A stretch of 30,626 nucleotides of DNA, from assembly GCA_002411105.1 (NCBI GenBank), contig DHQX01000006.1, forward strand, positions 1 through 30,626, given 5' to 3'. A program made the translations under genes and the position numbers. Under the pieces are notes generated by a model. The model was not told where the DNA came from, made no database searches, and saw only the letters and a list, made by a program, of their open reading frames with translations. Numbering within the stretch: position 1 is the stretch's first letter; the number at the start of each line of letters is the position of its first letter. Shown here piece by piece: positions 24,703-30,626 of this stretch. Source of the DNA: Christensenella sp. UBA5327. Lineage in GTDB: Bacteria > Bacillota > Clostridia > Christensenellales > Aristaeellaceae.

Positions 24703-26046
24703 ATGAACGAACAGGGTGCAAGAGGGGGAATCTGGAACTATAAACTCTACGGACTGCCGTTTCCCTACTTCCTGCTCATCACCGTGGTGGTGCTGGCAGC
24801 GACTTTTTTAGGCGTTTTGCCTTCCGGCATGGCCGGCGGTTTTGCGCTGATGATTGTGCTGGGCACCATTCTCAATGAGATTGGCGATAAGACCCCCATT
24901 GTGCGCAGCTATCTGGGCGGCGGCGCCATCGTCATCATCTTTGGCGTGGGCCTGATGCAGTATTTCAAGCTCTTCCCCGAGTATGTGGTGACCAGCATCA
25001 ACGATTTCTTCAAGCCCACCGGCGCTTTCCTTGATTTTTATATCGCGGCGCTGATCACCGGCTCCATCCTGGGCATGAATAGAAAGCTTCTGGTGAAAGC
25101 CGCGGCGCGCTATTTCCCCACAATATTTGGCTGCATTGCCGTATCTTTCCTGTTTGCGGCAGTCATCGGGGCCATTACGGGCTATGGCGTGGTGAAAACA
25201 CTGCTGCTCATCGCCCTGCCCATCATTGGCGGGGGCATGGGGGCGGGCGCCGTTCCCCTGTCCAAGATCTTTGAGTCCGGTGGCTCCATGACGGCGGCCG
25301 AGGCCATTTCCATCATGACCCCGGCAGTGGCCATCGGCAACGCGGTGTCCATCGTGCTGGGCGGCCTGATCGTAAAGATGATCACCTCCAGGAAGTGGAA
25401 CGGCCAGGGCCAGCTGATCGCCCGGGGCGTGGACCCGACTGAAATGGAAATCTCCGAGGAGATGAAGGCCGCCCGGGACCGGATTGATCTGGGTCAGCTG
25501 GGCATCGGCCTTCTGGTTTCCACCACCTTCTTCGCCTTTGGCCAGGTGGTGGCCCGGGGCTGGTCGGCCCTGGGCACCGGCATCAGCATCCATGCCTATG
25601 CCTGGATGATTATCACGGTGGCCATTTTCAAGATTTTCAAGATTTTGCCCGAAAAATATGAGGTGGCCTGCTATCAGTGGTTCCAGTTCATCATGAAGAA
25701 CCTGACCGGGGCCCTTTTGGTGGGCATCGGGCTATGCTACCTCAACCTTGACACGGTCATCAACTCCTTTAGCCTCACCTACCTGGTGCTGTGCCTGGTG
25801 ACGGTAATCGGCGCCTTCCTGGGGGCAGCCATTGTGGGCAAGCTGGTGGGCTTTTATCCGGTGGAATCCGGCATCACGGCGGGGCTGTGCATGTCCAACA
25901 TGGGCGGCACCGGCGACGTGGCGGTGCTCTCAGCCGCCAACCGGATGGAGCTGATGCCTTTCGCACAGATATCCTCCCGCCTGGGCGGTGCCATCATCCT
26001 GATTATCGGCAGCATCATGCTGTCACTATTGGGCAATCTGTTATAG
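24703..26046 (+). CDS. 2-hydroxycarboxylate transporter (CitS-like)
   Basis: A 447-residue membrane protein of the 2HCT family, which includes sodium-citrate symporter CitS and malate or citrate/lactate carriers. Both family re-entrant-loop signatures are present: GGGMGAG in the first half (about residues 179-185) and MGGTGD in the second. The conserved arginine that binds a substrate carboxylate is in the C-terminal SSRLGGA. The N-terminus has the family YKLYGLPFPYFL. AAGGAGGG precedes the ATG. Citrate lyase genes some 10 kb away in the same window favour citrate as substrate, but malate is not excluded. It is followed by an AEC-type permease after a strong hairpin. Confidence 0.92.
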   Translation: MNEQGARGGIWNYKLYGLPFPYFLLITVVVLAATFLGVLPSGMAGGFALMIVLGTILNEIGDKTPIVRSYLGGGAIVIIFGVGLMQYFKLFPEYVVTSINDFFKPTGAFLDFYIAALITGSILGMNRKLLVKAAARYFPTIFGCIAVSFLFAAVIGAITGYGVVKTLLLIALPIIGGGMGAGAVPLSKIFESGGSMTAAEAISIMTPAVAIGNAVSIVLGGLIVKMITSRKWNGQGQLIARGVDPTEMEISEEMKAARDRIDLGQLGIGLLVSTTFFAFGQVVARGWSALGTGISIHAYAWMIITVAIFKIFKILPEKYEVACYQWFQFIMKNLTGALLVGIGLCYLNLDTVINSFSLTYLVLCLVTVIGAFLGAAIVGKLVGFYPVESGITAGLCMSNMGGTGDVAVLSAANRMELMPFAQISSRLGGAIILIIGSIMLSLLGNLL

Positions 26047-26052
26047 TATCCT

Positions 26053-26117
26053 TATCGGGGCATAGAACCATCCCTTCCTCCGCCTGCCCCCGATAGGGCA
26101 GGCGGAGGAATCTATCG
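26053..26117 (+). other. Long intergenic hairpin with loop-complementary flanks
   Basis: TTCCTCCGCCTGCCC (26075-26089) and GGGCAGGCGGAGGAA (26096-26110) form a perfect 15-base stem with a CCGATA loop. The loop region is complementary to TATCGGGG upstream (26053-26060 with 26088-26095) and to CTATCG downstream (26112-26117 with 26091-26096). There is no T tract on either strand. It lies seven bases after the 2HCT stop and just ahead of the AEC translation start. A stabiliser, processing site or pseudoknot-type regulator are all possible. Confidence 0.7.
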
Positions 26118-26133
26118 TGAGGAGGCTTTGCGT

Positions 26134-26157
26134 ATGCCACAGGAGGAACAGGCGTGA
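26134..26157 (+). CDS. Possible 7-codon leader peptide (MPQEEQA)
   Basis: An ATG with AGGAGG eight bases upstream opens a seven-codon frame that contains the next AGGAGG (26141-26146). It stops in a GTGA overlap with the AEC start. It may be a coupling peptide or chance. No functional residues can be argued. Confidence 0.25.
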   Translation: MPQEEQA

Positions 26158-27092
26158 GTCTTTCCCTGTCCATTGCGACGGTTTTCCCCATTTTCATCTA
26201 TCTGATGATGGGAATCGGGCTTCGCCGTCTGCGTGGCATAAGCGATCAGACGCTGGGAGAACTCAACCGCATCATTTTCAGCTTCTTTTTCCCCTTTGTG
26301 ATGTTCAGCAACATCTACAAAACCAGCATCAACAGCGTGCTCAACCTCCGCTTCATCGCCGCCATGGCGGTGATGGTGCTGGCCATCTCCCTGCTGTGTG
26401 TGCTGATCCTGCCGCGCCGCATCAAAGACCGGGCGGTATTGGGAAGCGTCATCCAGGGAATCATCCGCGGAAACTCCATCCTCTTTGCGCTGCCGGTGGT
26501 GTCGGTCATCAGCGGGCCGGAGCACACGGGCCTGGTCTCTGTGTGCATCGCCATCATTGTGCCCATGTATAACATCATCTGCGTCTTGATTCTGGAAAGC
26601 CTGCGCGGTCAGAAGATGCCCCCCGCCGTCATCTGGAAGAACCTGCTCAAAAACCCCATCATCCTGGGCGCTTTAATGGGTCTGGTTGTTAAACTGCTGG
26701 ACATCCGCTTTTTCCCGGCGATGGAGCAGGTCATCTTTGACATCGCGCGTATGGTGACCCCTTTGGCTTTGATCATGCTGGGGGCGGGCCTGAAGTTTTC
26801 TGACACGCTGCGCTACAGGCGAGAGCTGGTTTTAGTCAGCGTCACAAAGCTGGTGCTGGTGCCGCTGCTGTTTGTGGGGGTCACCTTGCTGCTTGGCTAC
26901 CGGGGTGTGCCAGTCACCACCGCCATGGCGCTGAGCTTTGTGCCCACCGCCGTATCCACCTTTGTGATGGCCCAGGAGATGGGCGCCGATGCAACCTTGG
27001 CCGGGCAAATTGTGGCGGTTACCTCAGTGCTGAGCATTGGGACGGTGTTCCTGTGGGTGCTGGCGCTAAGCAGCCTGGGGCTGATTGCATAG
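26154..27092 (+). CDS. AEC-family permease (auxin efflux carrier / MdcF type)
   Basis: A 312-residue membrane protein with about ten helices in two halves, of the AEC family that includes malonate and malate permeases. Family features are the N-terminal VFPIFIYLMMGIGLRR, LNRIIFSFFFPFVMFSNIY, the mid-protein NPIILGALMGLVV, and C-terminal PTAVSTFVMAQEMGADATLAGQIVAVTS. The start is a GTG at 26154 with AGGAGG seven bases upstream; no in-frame ATG fits as well. It follows the 2HCT gene after about 107 bases that hold a strong hairpin. Two carboxylate-type carriers in a row suggest uptake and efflux of related acids, which is inference. Confidence 0.88.
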   Translation: MSLSLSIATVFPIFIYLMMGIGLRRLRGISDQTLGELNRIIFSFFFPFVMFSNIYKTSINSVLNLRFIAAMAVMVLAISLLCVLILPRRIKDRAVLGSVIQGIIRGNSILFALPVVSVISGPEHTGLVSVCIAIIVPMYNIICVLILESLRGQKMPPAVIWKNLLKNPIILGALMGLVVKLLDIRFFPAMEQVIFDIARMVTPLALIMLGAGLKFSDTLRYRRELVLVSVTKLVLVPLLFVGVTLLLGYRGVPVTTAMALSFVPTAVSTFVMAQEMGADATLAGQIVAVTSVLSIGTVFLWVLALSSLGLIA

Positions 27093-27108
27093 CGGAAGGA
27101 GGAACAAG

Positions 27109-27699
27109 ATGAAGCCAGTGTCATGCACCCATGAAGCCTCCCACCGCGTGGCCATGCCTTTTCAGGAGGTGCTCACCATGCATGTCCGGGCGCTGTCGGG
27201 CGAGCACCGCGTGCAGGCCTTGGGGGAGGTCATCCAGGCCCCCGTGTGCTTATCTTGCCTGAAGGAGTATGTGGCCTTAAAGACCGATGCAAAACGGGCC
27301 AAACGGCAACTGCTGCTGCGCCACGGCCTCATCAGCCTGGCGGGGGCCCTGCTCCTTTTATTCACCCAGTTGCCCTCCATTGGCCGCATCGCGCTTTTGC
27401 CTGGGGTGTTTGCGCTGGGTTTTGGGATATTGGGCTATTTGAGGGCCCAAAAAGAGGCTGAGGCGCGCCACAAAGGCCTGATGGCCCTGGACGAGGCAGG
27501 CAGACAGCGCGCTCTGTTGCCCGATTTCATTCGCCACCAACTGCCCGATAAAGCCGGGGAAAACGATCTGAGCTATATCCCGATTGATGAGGAGCTGGCC
27601 AGTTTGAGCACAGCAGCCCTCATGGCGCGGTACGGGCTGCTCAAAGAAATCGCCGGACAATTGAAAAGCAAGCTGGCCGGAGCAACCCCGCCAAGCTGA
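27109..27699 (+). CDS. Small membrane protein of unknown function
   Basis: A 196-residue protein I do not recognise. The start at 27109 has GGAAGGAGG seven bases upstream; a longer frame overlaps the AEC gene and is rejected. Residues 1-60 are soluble and hold three cysteines (Cys6, Cys47, Cys50, the last two as PVCLSCL), which might bind a metal with His8 or other nearby histidines. Two close hydrophobic segments follow, near 72-88 and 93-111, then a charged, helical cytoplasmic tail. It is 16 bases after the AEC stop, so probably co-transcribed with the two transporters. No function is proposed. Confidence 0.75.
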   Translation: MKPVSCTHEASHRVAMPFQEVLTMHVRALSGEHRVQALGEVIQAPVCLSCLKEYVALKTDAKRAKRQLLLRHGLISLAGALLLLFTQLPSIGRIALLPGVFALGFGILGYLRAQKEAEARHKGLMALDEAGRQRALLPDFIRHQLPDKAGENDLSYIPIDEELASLSTAALMARYGLLKEIAGQLKSKLAGATPPS

Positions 27700-27711
27700 T
27701 CGCGCAGCGCC

Positions 27712-27742
27712 GCAAGCCAGTGGGAATGCTTGTTGCTTTTTT
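27712..27742 (+). terminator. Probable terminator after the transporter operon
   Basis: GCAAGC (27712-27717) can pair with GCTTGT (27728-27733), with one G-T pair, and TTGC plus six T residues follow. The stem is short. A second T run near 27768-27773 follows a GC-rich stretch and may assist. The interval to the next gene (27700-27885) otherwise shows no clear promoter. Confidence 0.45.
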
Positions 27743-27885
27743 CATCCCCGCCGCGGTTGAGCGCAGGGCTTTTTTGCCGCGCTGGTGGCCCGCATCTTAA
27801 GAAATATTCAAGTATTTTTATGCCTGTCTGAAGATTTTCATTGTAGACTGGTTGCGTGACCATTGATTGGACGGGAGGAAGCATC

Positions 27886-28878
27886 ATGAAACACAACACC
27901 GGCCAGACGCCCTCAACTTCATCGCTGCATCGCTTCTTTTTTGCACCCTATGGCGTGCGTTGGTATATTCAGCTGCTGGTTTATGGGGTTGCCAACTTTT
28001 TTGTCTCCGGGGTGTCGCAGCTTTTAGTCACGGGGAATCTCCTCCGTCATGTCACCGCGCTGGATAAGGCCACCTATGAACAAAGCAGTTTTCAGGAGTT
28101 GAGCTACAACCTCGAGGATGCCCTGGCCAACTTTGTGCTGGCCGCGGTGCTGGTCCTCCTTTTCCAGCTGATGAACAAAAAGGACAAGGGCACGGGCGTT
28201 GGCCTCTGCGTGCCAGCGGGCAGGCGTTTGCGTCAGACGCTGCTGGGCTTTGCCGTTGGCAGCCTGGCCATGGGGGGCATCGCACTGTTTTTGATGCTCA
28301 CAGGCAAACTGGCCTTCTCCCCCGGCGTCATCAACCTGCACCTGATCGGCTCCCTGGTCATGTTTATCAGCGTGAGCTTCGCCGAAGAAGTCCTGACGCG
28401 CGGCGTCATGCAGCAGACCCTGTCGCGCCACGTCCATCCCTGGGCTGGCATTCTGATCCCTTCCCTGTTTTTTGGCCTGATGCACATGTCAAACGGCAGC
28501 ATCGGCTGGCTCGCGATGGTCAACATCATTCTGGCCGGGCTGTTTTTGGCGCTCGCCTGCGACGTCACTGGCAGCCTCTGCTTTCCCATCGCTTTTCATA
28601 CGGCCTGGAACTTTGTCCAGGGCAATGTGCTGGGCCTTCCGGTAAGCGGCAACGACATGTCCTACGTCACCGTCTGGCAGGGGAAGGGCGCTTCGGGCAT
28701 GGACTGGCTGACAGGCGGGAGTTTCGGCCCGGAAGCGAGCGTTTGCAGCACTGTTGTATACCTCCTGATGGTCACAATCCTATTGATCATCAGGAAGAAC
28801 AAAGCAGATCGTGACCGTGCTCATGAAATACATGGGCCTGGGTGTCATGGCAACCACCAAAACATGGTCAGCCTCTGA
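27886..28878 (+). CDS. CPBP-family intramembrane metalloprotease
   Basis: A 330-residue membrane protein of the CPBP (CAAX protease and bacteriocin-processing) family. Catalytic motifs are in order: Glu167-Glu168-x3-Arg172 (SFAEEVLTRG), His200 in FFGLMHMSNG, and His238 in AFHTAWNF. About seven or eight hydrophobic segments are visible. GGGAGGAAG precedes the ATG at 27886; an upstream frame adds ten residues with no ribosome site. The C-terminus carries a short hydrophilic His-rich tail that is not typical. Such proteins process peptides, give immunity to bacteriocins or act in stress signalling. There is no bacteriocin gene nearby, so the role is open. Confidence 0.9.
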   Translation: MKHNTGQTPSTSSLHRFFFAPYGVRWYIQLLVYGVANFFVSGVSQLLVTGNLLRHVTALDKATYEQSSFQELSYNLEDALANFVLAAVLVLLFQLMNKKDKGTGVGLCVPAGRRLRQTLLGFAVGSLAMGGIALFLMLTGKLAFSPGVINLHLIGSLVMFISVSFAEEVLTRGVMQQTLSRHVHPWAGILIPSLFFGLMHMSNGSIGWLAMVNIILAGLFLALACDVTGSLCFPIAFHTAWNFVQGNVLGLPVSGNDMSYVTVWQGKGASGMDWLTGGSFGPEASVCSTVVYLLMVTILLIIRKNKADRDRAHEIHGPGCHGNHQNMVSL

Positions 28879-28916
28879 TAGCTATGTGGGATTTTATTGC
28901 TAAAAAGTCCCGCTAT
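28878..28916 (+). terminator. Weak hairpin after the CPBP gene
   Basis: ATAGC (28878-28882) pairs with GCTAT (28912-28916), and GGGA (28888-28891) with TCCC (28908-28911), leaving a bulge. A short TTT follows. It is a possible terminator. The remaining bases to 29007 show no gene or clear signal. Confidence 0.3.
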
Positions 28917-29007
28917 TTCCTGTGAACGGATGACAACATCAATGAAACATGTGGAAATGATAAAGAACTAAGGTTAATAGGCGTGGATTCTTGACTTCGC
29001 TGTGATA

Positions 29008-29695
29008 TCAGTTCACCCTCTCTGTTGAAAGATGGGTTTGCTTGAAGCTAAATTCTTTTCTCAGCAAGGATATACCTAACCACAGCTCGTTGAGGATCAT
29101 CGGCAACCCCACGATTGGTTTGAGCGCTGTGTCCAGGCCCATTAGGTTCATTCCAGCGATACCTATGGCGGCAACGAAACCCCAAACGGAGATGTATCGC
29201 GGCACCAGGCGTGACAGATACAATGCGGCGTTGAGCAGCATGGCGGTTAACGAGAACACCAAAGGGCCCAGAATCGCAACATTGTCGGCCCTCAGCATGA
29301 CCAATCCCAATGCCAGGGCAGCATTCTCCCCGGAAGGGAGCCCGGACGCGCCGGTTGACAGCGATATCAGGCTGACTGGAACGGCAGCGGCCAGCAGAAA
29401 AACCATTGCTTCCAGCGCCCTCATCCCAACATACCCGTTGCCAGCGAAGGATGTGTCATCCGCAACGGAGTCCAGAGCGCAAATGCAATCGAGAAGGTGC
29501 ACAGGATGTTCATGAATTCCAGCCCTATTCCGCCCATGAGCGCCCACCGTTCACGGGCAATGGCCTCCAGCAGCGGACGTTGGTCAAGTACGCGCTGAAT
29601 CATCAATCCCCCGCGATACTGGCTACCATAGCCAGCAAGAACATGGCTCCCCTATATCCGGCATGGTTCCGGTAACTATTTATTCTCTGTTCCAC
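29008..29695 (-). pseudogene. DUF4386-like membrane protein gene with two frameshifts
   Basis: Three minus-strand frames join into one plausible 229-residue membrane protein. The first piece (from a GTG at 29695 with GAGG upstream) reads NSYRNHAGYRG...VASIAG and stops near 29605. The second continues with LMIQRVLDQRPLLEAIARE to WTPLRMTHPSLATG. The third runs from YVGMRALEAMVF to MILNELWLGISLLRKEF, which is the usual DUF4386 ending. Each break is repaired by one extra G in a G run (five Gs at about 29608-29612, three Gs at about 29437-29439). The 688 bases plus two make exactly 230 codons. Either the gene is decaying or the sequence has homopolymer errors. The start overlaps the preceding XRE-type gene by 20 bases. 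Confidence 0.75.
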
Positions 29696-30050
29696 TTTCT
29701 GCCTCTGCTGTTTCCCGGCCGGACGACTTGCAGGTGAACACCTCGCCAATCGGCTTATCAAAGACCAGTGCCAGCCGGAAAGCCAACTCCAACGAGGGGG
29801 AGTATTTACCGCTTTCAATGGCAATGACTGCCTGCCGGGAAATGCCTACCCGCCGCGCCAGTTCCTGGTCAATCTCCTGTTCGCTGGCATCGCGCTGCCG
29901 GAAAGCGGTGCCGACGCCCAAGCCAAAGTGGAAGATGATCTGCATGCCAATCATCAGCGCGATACCGATGCCAGCGGCAATCAGATAGGCTGCCAAGAAC
30001 AGCAATTGGGTTAGAAAAAATGCCACGCTCTTCTTTTCCTGATACGACAT
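29676..30050 (-). CDS. Membrane segment fused to a truncated XRE-type HTH protein
   Basis: A 124-residue protein. GGAGGA seven bases before 30050 fixes the start MSYQEKKSV; longer frames lack this. Residues 9-48 are hydrophobic and look like one or two membrane segments of a small DUF2178-like protein. From about residue 60, the sequence DQELARRVGISRQAVIAIE...SPSLELAFRLALVFDKPIGEVF is the C-terminal three quarters of a small XRE repressor. The usual first helix (a KELR...GLSQ-type start) is missing. In many Bacillota these are two adjacent genes, so this looks like an in-frame deletion fusion. It may be non-functional, or a membrane-tethered regulator. The family assignment of the N-terminal part is tentative. 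Confidence 0.6.
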   Translation of the reverse strand: MSYQEKKSVAFFLTQLLFLAAYLIAAGIGIALMIGMQIIFHFGLGVGTAFRQRDASEQEIDQELARRVGISRQAVIAIESGKYSPSLELAFRLALVFDKPIGEVFTCKSSGRETAEAESGTENK

Positions 30051-30305
30051 GCCTGTGTCCTCCATCAATGTAATCTCCACGAGCCATGTGGCAGTCTCTA
30101 TGTTACATTGTGTCAAGTGGGAATTACCATAAATAGTTCCGCTCAGCGGATGATATTCGCCTGGGCGCTGAAGGCAGACATTTGTGTGACAATATATGCA
30201 GGTATTGCTATTTGCGGGGGAATTATCTTCTCTTAGAAATATATCTGCAAAAGGCTCGAACAAACCATGCAATTTTTCCGTCTATATGGTTAAGGGGGTG
30301 ATTGG
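30051..30305. other. Divergent intergenic region
   Basis: AT-rich region between the chimera gene and the sigma factor gene. It holds a short palindrome TCCGC-TCA-GCGGA (30138-30150) and a possible ECF-type promoter for the sigma gene, GAAC (30258-30261), 17 bases, CGTC (30279-30282). No convincing SigA promoter with 16-18 base spacing was found on either strand. Confidence 0.35.
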
Positions 30306-30626
30306 ATGAGCAATGCCGTTGCTGCAGAAACGGTTAAAGATCGGCGCTTTATGCTATGGGTCAAGGCATACAGCGATGCCATCCTGCGCACCTGTTTTGT
30401 GTATCTATCCAATGTTCAAGACGCTGAAGATGCCATGCAGGACACCTTCCTAAAAGCGTGGAAAGCCATGGATCAGTATGAAGAGCGAAACGGAGCAAGT
30501 GAGAAAGCATGGTTGCTAAAAATCGCGGTCAATGTTTGCCATGACTATCATCGGTCAAAGTGGTTTCGAAAAATTGACTTGCAAAAAGCGTTAGAAGAGC
30601 TGCCGGTGACCTGCCCCCCGATCCTT
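30306..30626 (+). CDS. ECF-type sigma-70 factor (partial, cut by window end)
   Basis: The first 107 codons of an RNA polymerase sigma factor, open to the window end. Sigma region 2 is clear: a stretch beginning YLSNVQDAEDAMQDTFLKAW (core binding and -10 recognition) continuing to AWLLKIAVNVCHDYHR, then the start of the linker, LPVTCPP. AAGGGGG lies about eight bases before the ATG. The short N-terminus fits the extracytoplasmic-function group. The region 4 helix-turn-helix and any anti-sigma gene lie beyond the window. A GAAC-17-CGTC sequence just upstream could be an autoregulated promoter. Confidence 0.88.
   Translation, partial: MSNAVAAETVKDRRFMLWVKAYSDAILRTCFVYLSNVQDAEDAMQDTFLKAWKAMDQYEERNGASEKAWLLKIAVNVCHDYHRSKWFRKIDLQKALEELPVTCPPIL

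Noticed and set aside
26077..26108. The GC-rich hairpin as an intrinsic terminator of the 2HCT gene
   Set aside because: No T tract follows the stem on either strand, and the next gene has a close ribosome site.
30087..30092. Possible -35/-10 pair upstream of the XRE chimera (TTGACA near 30112-30117)
   Set aside because: No acceptable -10 hexamer lies 16-18 bases downstream of that TTGACA; the sequence there is TGCCAC.
1..30626. tRNA, rRNA, integrase, toxin-antitoxin or known defence genes
   Set aside because: None was recognised on reading either strand; the XRE-type protein is a fusion and has no toxin partner.

Overview
The window most resembles a GC-rich, fermentative, anaerobic Bacillota (Clostridia-type) chromosome. 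The evidence is a four-subunit ferredoxin-linked 2-oxoacid oxidoreductase, a ptb-buk acid-kinase pair, citrate lyase with a 2HCT-type transporter, a TRAP transporter, a Gram-positive cell-wall surface protein with CnaB/FctA/SdrD-type modules and a sortase-like tail, strong AGGAGG ribosome sites and SigA promoters (TTGACA-17-TATAAT type). This is inference from gene families; no rRNA or other taxonomic marker is present.

Layout. (1) 1-741, plus: a metallo-beta-lactamase-fold hydrolase, possibly the end of a neighbouring locus. (2) 747-11184, minus: one tightly packed operon read porG-porD-porA-porB-panE-like-dctP-dctQ-dctM-ptb-buk-thioesterase-MFS. It has a clear promoter at 11282-11310 and a terminator-like hairpin between dctP and dctQ. 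Together the genes could import a carboxylic acid, convert it to a 2-oxoacid, decarboxylate it oxidatively to an acyl-CoA, and make ATP through acyl phosphate. (3) 11416-12186, minus: an IclR-family regulator. The same 16-bp motif (TTTCTT-N4-AGAAAC) lies upstream of this regulator and at the start site of the catabolic operon. (4) 12331-14874, minus: citDEF, the three citrate lyase subunits, without citC, citX or citG. (5) 15128-22993, plus: a 2621-residue surface protein with a 2.1-kb module array duplicated in tandem and a PPTGD sortase-like tail. (6) 23057-24445, minus: a MATE efflux protein sharing a bidirectional terminator with the surface protein. (7) 24703-27699, plus: a CitS-like 2HCT transporter, an AEC-family permease and a small membrane protein of unknown role, with two structured leader regions. 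(8) 27886-28878, plus: a CPBP intramembrane protease. (9) 29008-30050, minus: an apparently decaying pair, a DUF4386-like membrane gene with two single-base frameshifts and a small membrane/XRE chimera. (10) 30306-end, plus: the N-terminal part of an ECF sigma factor cut by the window edge.

The strongest unusual points are the complete-looking 2-hydroxy/2-oxoacid fermentation operon with its IclR motif pair, the near-identical tandem modules of the giant surface protein, the layered RNA structure between the 2HCT and AEC genes, and the damaged DUF4386/XRE pair. No tRNA, rRNA, CRISPR array, insertion sequence or phage gene was recognised.
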